A DNA stretch of 64,000 nt from Vagococcus penaei (lineage in GTDB: Bacteria > Bacillota > Bacilli > Lactobacillales > Vagococcaceae). Location: positions 62,001 through 126,000 of the forward strand of contig NZ_CP019609.1 of NCBI RefSeq assembly GCF_001998885.1. The letters are read 5' to 3'. The notes below the pieces were generated by a model. It did not search any database, was not told the origin of the DNA, and saw only the letters and a list, made by a program, of their open reading frames with translations. Below are positions 62,388-64,000 of the stretch, piece after piece. Each line of letters opens with the position of its first letter. Within the stretch, counting starts at the first letter, position 1. Made by a program: the position numbers and the translations under genes.

Positions 62388-63235
62388 GACATTTCCTCCA
62401 GTGTGTTTTCTTATTCTCATCACACCTTATTTTTTCTGTCTAGTCAAGTGTAGCCTATCCATTGTTTAATTTCCGGCTTGGTAATATATCAACTAATTCT
62501 CCTGTTTTGCCATCGGCACAGATAAAGCTCATTTTATCTTCGTAGCTAGCGTGAGACCTAAATTCGTCTACCATTAAAACTTCAGGGAAACTACGTGGTT
62601 TAAGTTGATGAGGTAGTTGAGATTCAACGGACTTAAGAACTCTTAAAACAGTAGTTAATGAGACTTGGCATAGCTTAGCGATAAGTGTCATAGAGATTTT
62701 CTCAGTTAAAAGCTCTAAGATTTTTAAGGTGACAAACTTACTAATATGACAGTTCTTTTCAACAATTGAGCATTGTGCAGTCCAATTATGACAGCAATTT
62801 TTACAATAAAATCTTTGTTTCTTGAGCTTTAGAATAGCAGGTAGGTTTTGATAAGAATCAAGGCGAATAGTGACTTCCTTTTTTCCGTTTCTGACAATAA
62901 TAATTTTTCCTTCTCCATCAATAACAGATGAGCCACAGTTTTTACAAGCCGAAGGCATAGGAGAATAAGCTCCTTCGATAACCAAAGTATTTTTCCCTTT
63001 AATTTTAGTTTCCTCAGTATTAGTTAAATCTAAATCTGCATCTGTAATTCTCAGCATTTTTTTGATATGATTGTTCATAACATGTCGTACTTTCTACCTA
63101 ACATTTTTGTGTGGTGCTTAAATTTTACTAGATAGACGACATGTTTTTAAATAAAATAAACTAAAAAGGACTGGTGAATCAGATTTTGATTCATCAGTCC
63201 TTTAAATTATAGAGCCATTTTTGATACTTTGTCTA

Positions 63236-63292
63236 CAGTCTGAAATCGTGTTGATAGAATTTAATCTATCAACACGATTTAGTGTACAGACT
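63236..63292. repeat. Long palindrome next to ISL3 copy 2
   Basis: agtctg and the 15-bp arm aaatcgtgttgatag (63243-63257) can pair with ctatcaacacgattt (63266-63280) and the distal cagact, with an 8-base loop. It is not followed by a clear T run. Just left is another 14-bp palindrome arm, tgatactttgtcta (63222-63235), whose partner tagacaaagtatca (60334-60347) lies on the other side of the ISL3 element. Confidence 0.8.
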
Positions 63293-63467
63293 AAATAATT
63301 AGCAAGTGGTTTTTTTTGAATGTATTAAATAATGAACTACTAACATAACTTAAAAGGATTGCTATACGTTCAAAGTATTCCTTTTAAATATTGAATAGGT
63401 TACACTTAGTTGAACAAAAAAGATAAGGTGTCTATACTTAATAAAAAACAGATTAGGAGCTTATCTC

Positions 63468-63758
63468 ATGACAACTAACAGAAAACCGAGACGGACCTTT
63501 AAAGAATCATTTAAGAAACAAATGGTGGAACTCCATAAATCAGGAAAACCTAGAAAAGATATTTTAAGAGAATATGATCTAACGCCATCAACTTTTGACA
63601 AATGGGTCAAACAGTACAATCAGTCAGGATCATTCAAAGAGAAAGATAATTTGACGCCAGAAGAAAAAGAGTTGCGTGAATTACGTAAACTAAATAAAGA
63701 ATTGATGATGGAGAATGATATTTTAAAGCAAGCAGCGCTGATATTCGGACGAAAGTAG
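63468..63758 (+). CDS. IS3-family transposase OrfA (third element)
   Basis: A 96-residue HTH protein with KPRRTFKESFKKQMVELHKS and EYDLTPSTFDKWVKQ, plus a coil (RELRKLNKELMMENDILKQ). ATTAGGAG precedes ATG 63468. It ends ALIFGRK at a CGAAAG slip site leading to the -1 frame of orfB. Confidence 0.93.
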   Translation: MTTNRKPRRTFKESFKKQMVELHKSGKPRKDILREYDLTPSTFDKWVKQYNQSGSFKEKDNLTPEEKELRELRKLNKELMMENDILKQAALIFGRK

Positions 63759-63799
63759 AAGTTGTTAGAAAAAATAAAAAGAAGTACAGTGTATCAGCG

Positions 63800-64000
63800 A
63801 TGTGTCGAAAATTAGAAATTTCTCGTGGGGCTTATTACTATGAAGTTAAAAGAAAAAAATCAGAAGCTATTGTTGAAAAAGCAGTCATTGAGTCCTTCAC
63901 AAATAGCCGTAACTCCTACGGAGCAAGAAGAATTAAAGATGATTTAAACGATCAAGAATTAATTGTTTCAAGAAGAAGGATACGACGAATCATGAATAAG
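63800..64000 (+). CDS. IS3-family transposase OrfB, 5' part (cut by the window end)
   Basis: In the -1 frame relative to orfA, the sequence reads MCRKLEISRGAYYYEVKRK and then NSYGARRIKDDLNDQE to the window end. This is the HTH_21 region of an IS150-like OrfB; the DDE core lies outside the window. The frame is already open upstream of ATG 63800, in agreement with an OrfAB fusion. Confidence 0.88.
   Translation, partial: MCRKLEISRGAYYYEVKRKKSEAIVEKAVIESFTNSRNSYGARRIKDDLNDQELIVSRRRIRRIMNK

Larger units (their letters stand above)
63392..64000 (+). mobile_element. Start of a third, different IS3-family element (runs off the window)
   Basis: The left end TGAATAGGTTACACTTAGTT resembles the IS150-like end TGGATAGGCTACACTTGACT of copies A and B, followed by AAGGTGTC as in them. 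OrfA and the first part of orfB follow on the plus strand, opposite to the other two elements. Protein sequences are clearly different from copies A and B, so it is a related but separate IS. Confidence 0.88.

Overview
The window is low-GC Firmicute DNA of the Lactobacillales type, most like the Enterococcaceae (Vagococcus or Enterococcus-like; genus is inference). Supporting signs are strong AAGGAGG-type ribosome sites, a streptococcus-like L-lysine-adding MurE, the ylyB-like/pyrR/pyrP/pyrB...pyrE order, pyruvate formate-lyase with its activase, T-box leaders, a guanidine-I riboswitch and ISL3/IS3 family insertion sequences.

Layout. 1-9.9 kb: tail of an unidentified gene, a short-chain dehydrogenase, an Eis-like acetyltransferase, lepA, a two-gene membrane glycosyltransferase unit, murE and plsY. 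9.9-14.4 kb: a CoA-binding protein, then two complete T-box leaders in tandem in front of a polar amino-acid ABC transporter, then an MFS transporter that seems to start at ATT. 14.9-22.8 kb: parE-parC and pflB-pflA, with a candidate Rex operator and a cre site overlapping the pflB promoter. 22.9-27.6 kb: a penicillin-V-acylase/bile-salt-hydrolase-like enzyme, a guanidine riboswitch with two SMR exporter subunits, ppaC, an unrecognised 322-aa protein, a thioredoxin-like protein and a small anchored protein. 27.6-40.3 kb: an RluD-type pseudouridine synthase and the complete de novo UMP operon (pyrR, pyrP, pyrB, pyrC, carA, carB, pyrK, pyrD, pyrF, pyrE), with PyrR attenuators before pyrR and before pyrP. 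40.4-43.9 kb: meso-diaminopimelate dehydrogenase and a run of small accessory genes, one frameshifted. 43.9-46.8 kb: an ISL3-family element split by an IS150-like IS3 element. 46.8-53.1 kb (minus strand): an APC permease, an anchored beta-propeller protein, RqcH and a zinc-ribbon membrane protein. 53.3-58.4 kb: an anchored protein, a tryptophan transporter operon (trpX and its permease and ATPase) behind a leader peptide with two Trp codons and mutually exclusive hairpins, a GNAT and an MgtC-family protein. 58.4-60.3 kb: an SOS-controlled Y-family polymerase gene with two frameshifts, plus a YolD-like gene. 60.4-64 kb: a second ISL3 element split by the same IS3 element, and the start of a third IS3 element.

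The most notable signal is the trp leader at 53926-54250. A consensus promoter is followed by a 23-codon leader peptide ending Trp-Gln-Thr-Trp-Arg-Arg, then five RNA segments that can pair 1:2, 2:3, 3:4 or 4:5, the last forming an intrinsic terminator. This is the logic of ribosome-mediated attenuation, in a group where trp genes are usually controlled by T-boxes. Other points of interest are the tandem T-boxes, the ATT start, two different ISL3 copies independently hit by one IS3 element, ISL3 insertion into hairpin sequences in both cases, and the SOS-regulated polymerase pseudogene.

Start codons were chosen by Shine-Dalgarno spacing and differ from the longest open frame for many genes. 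All calls come from reading the sequence; no database search was run.
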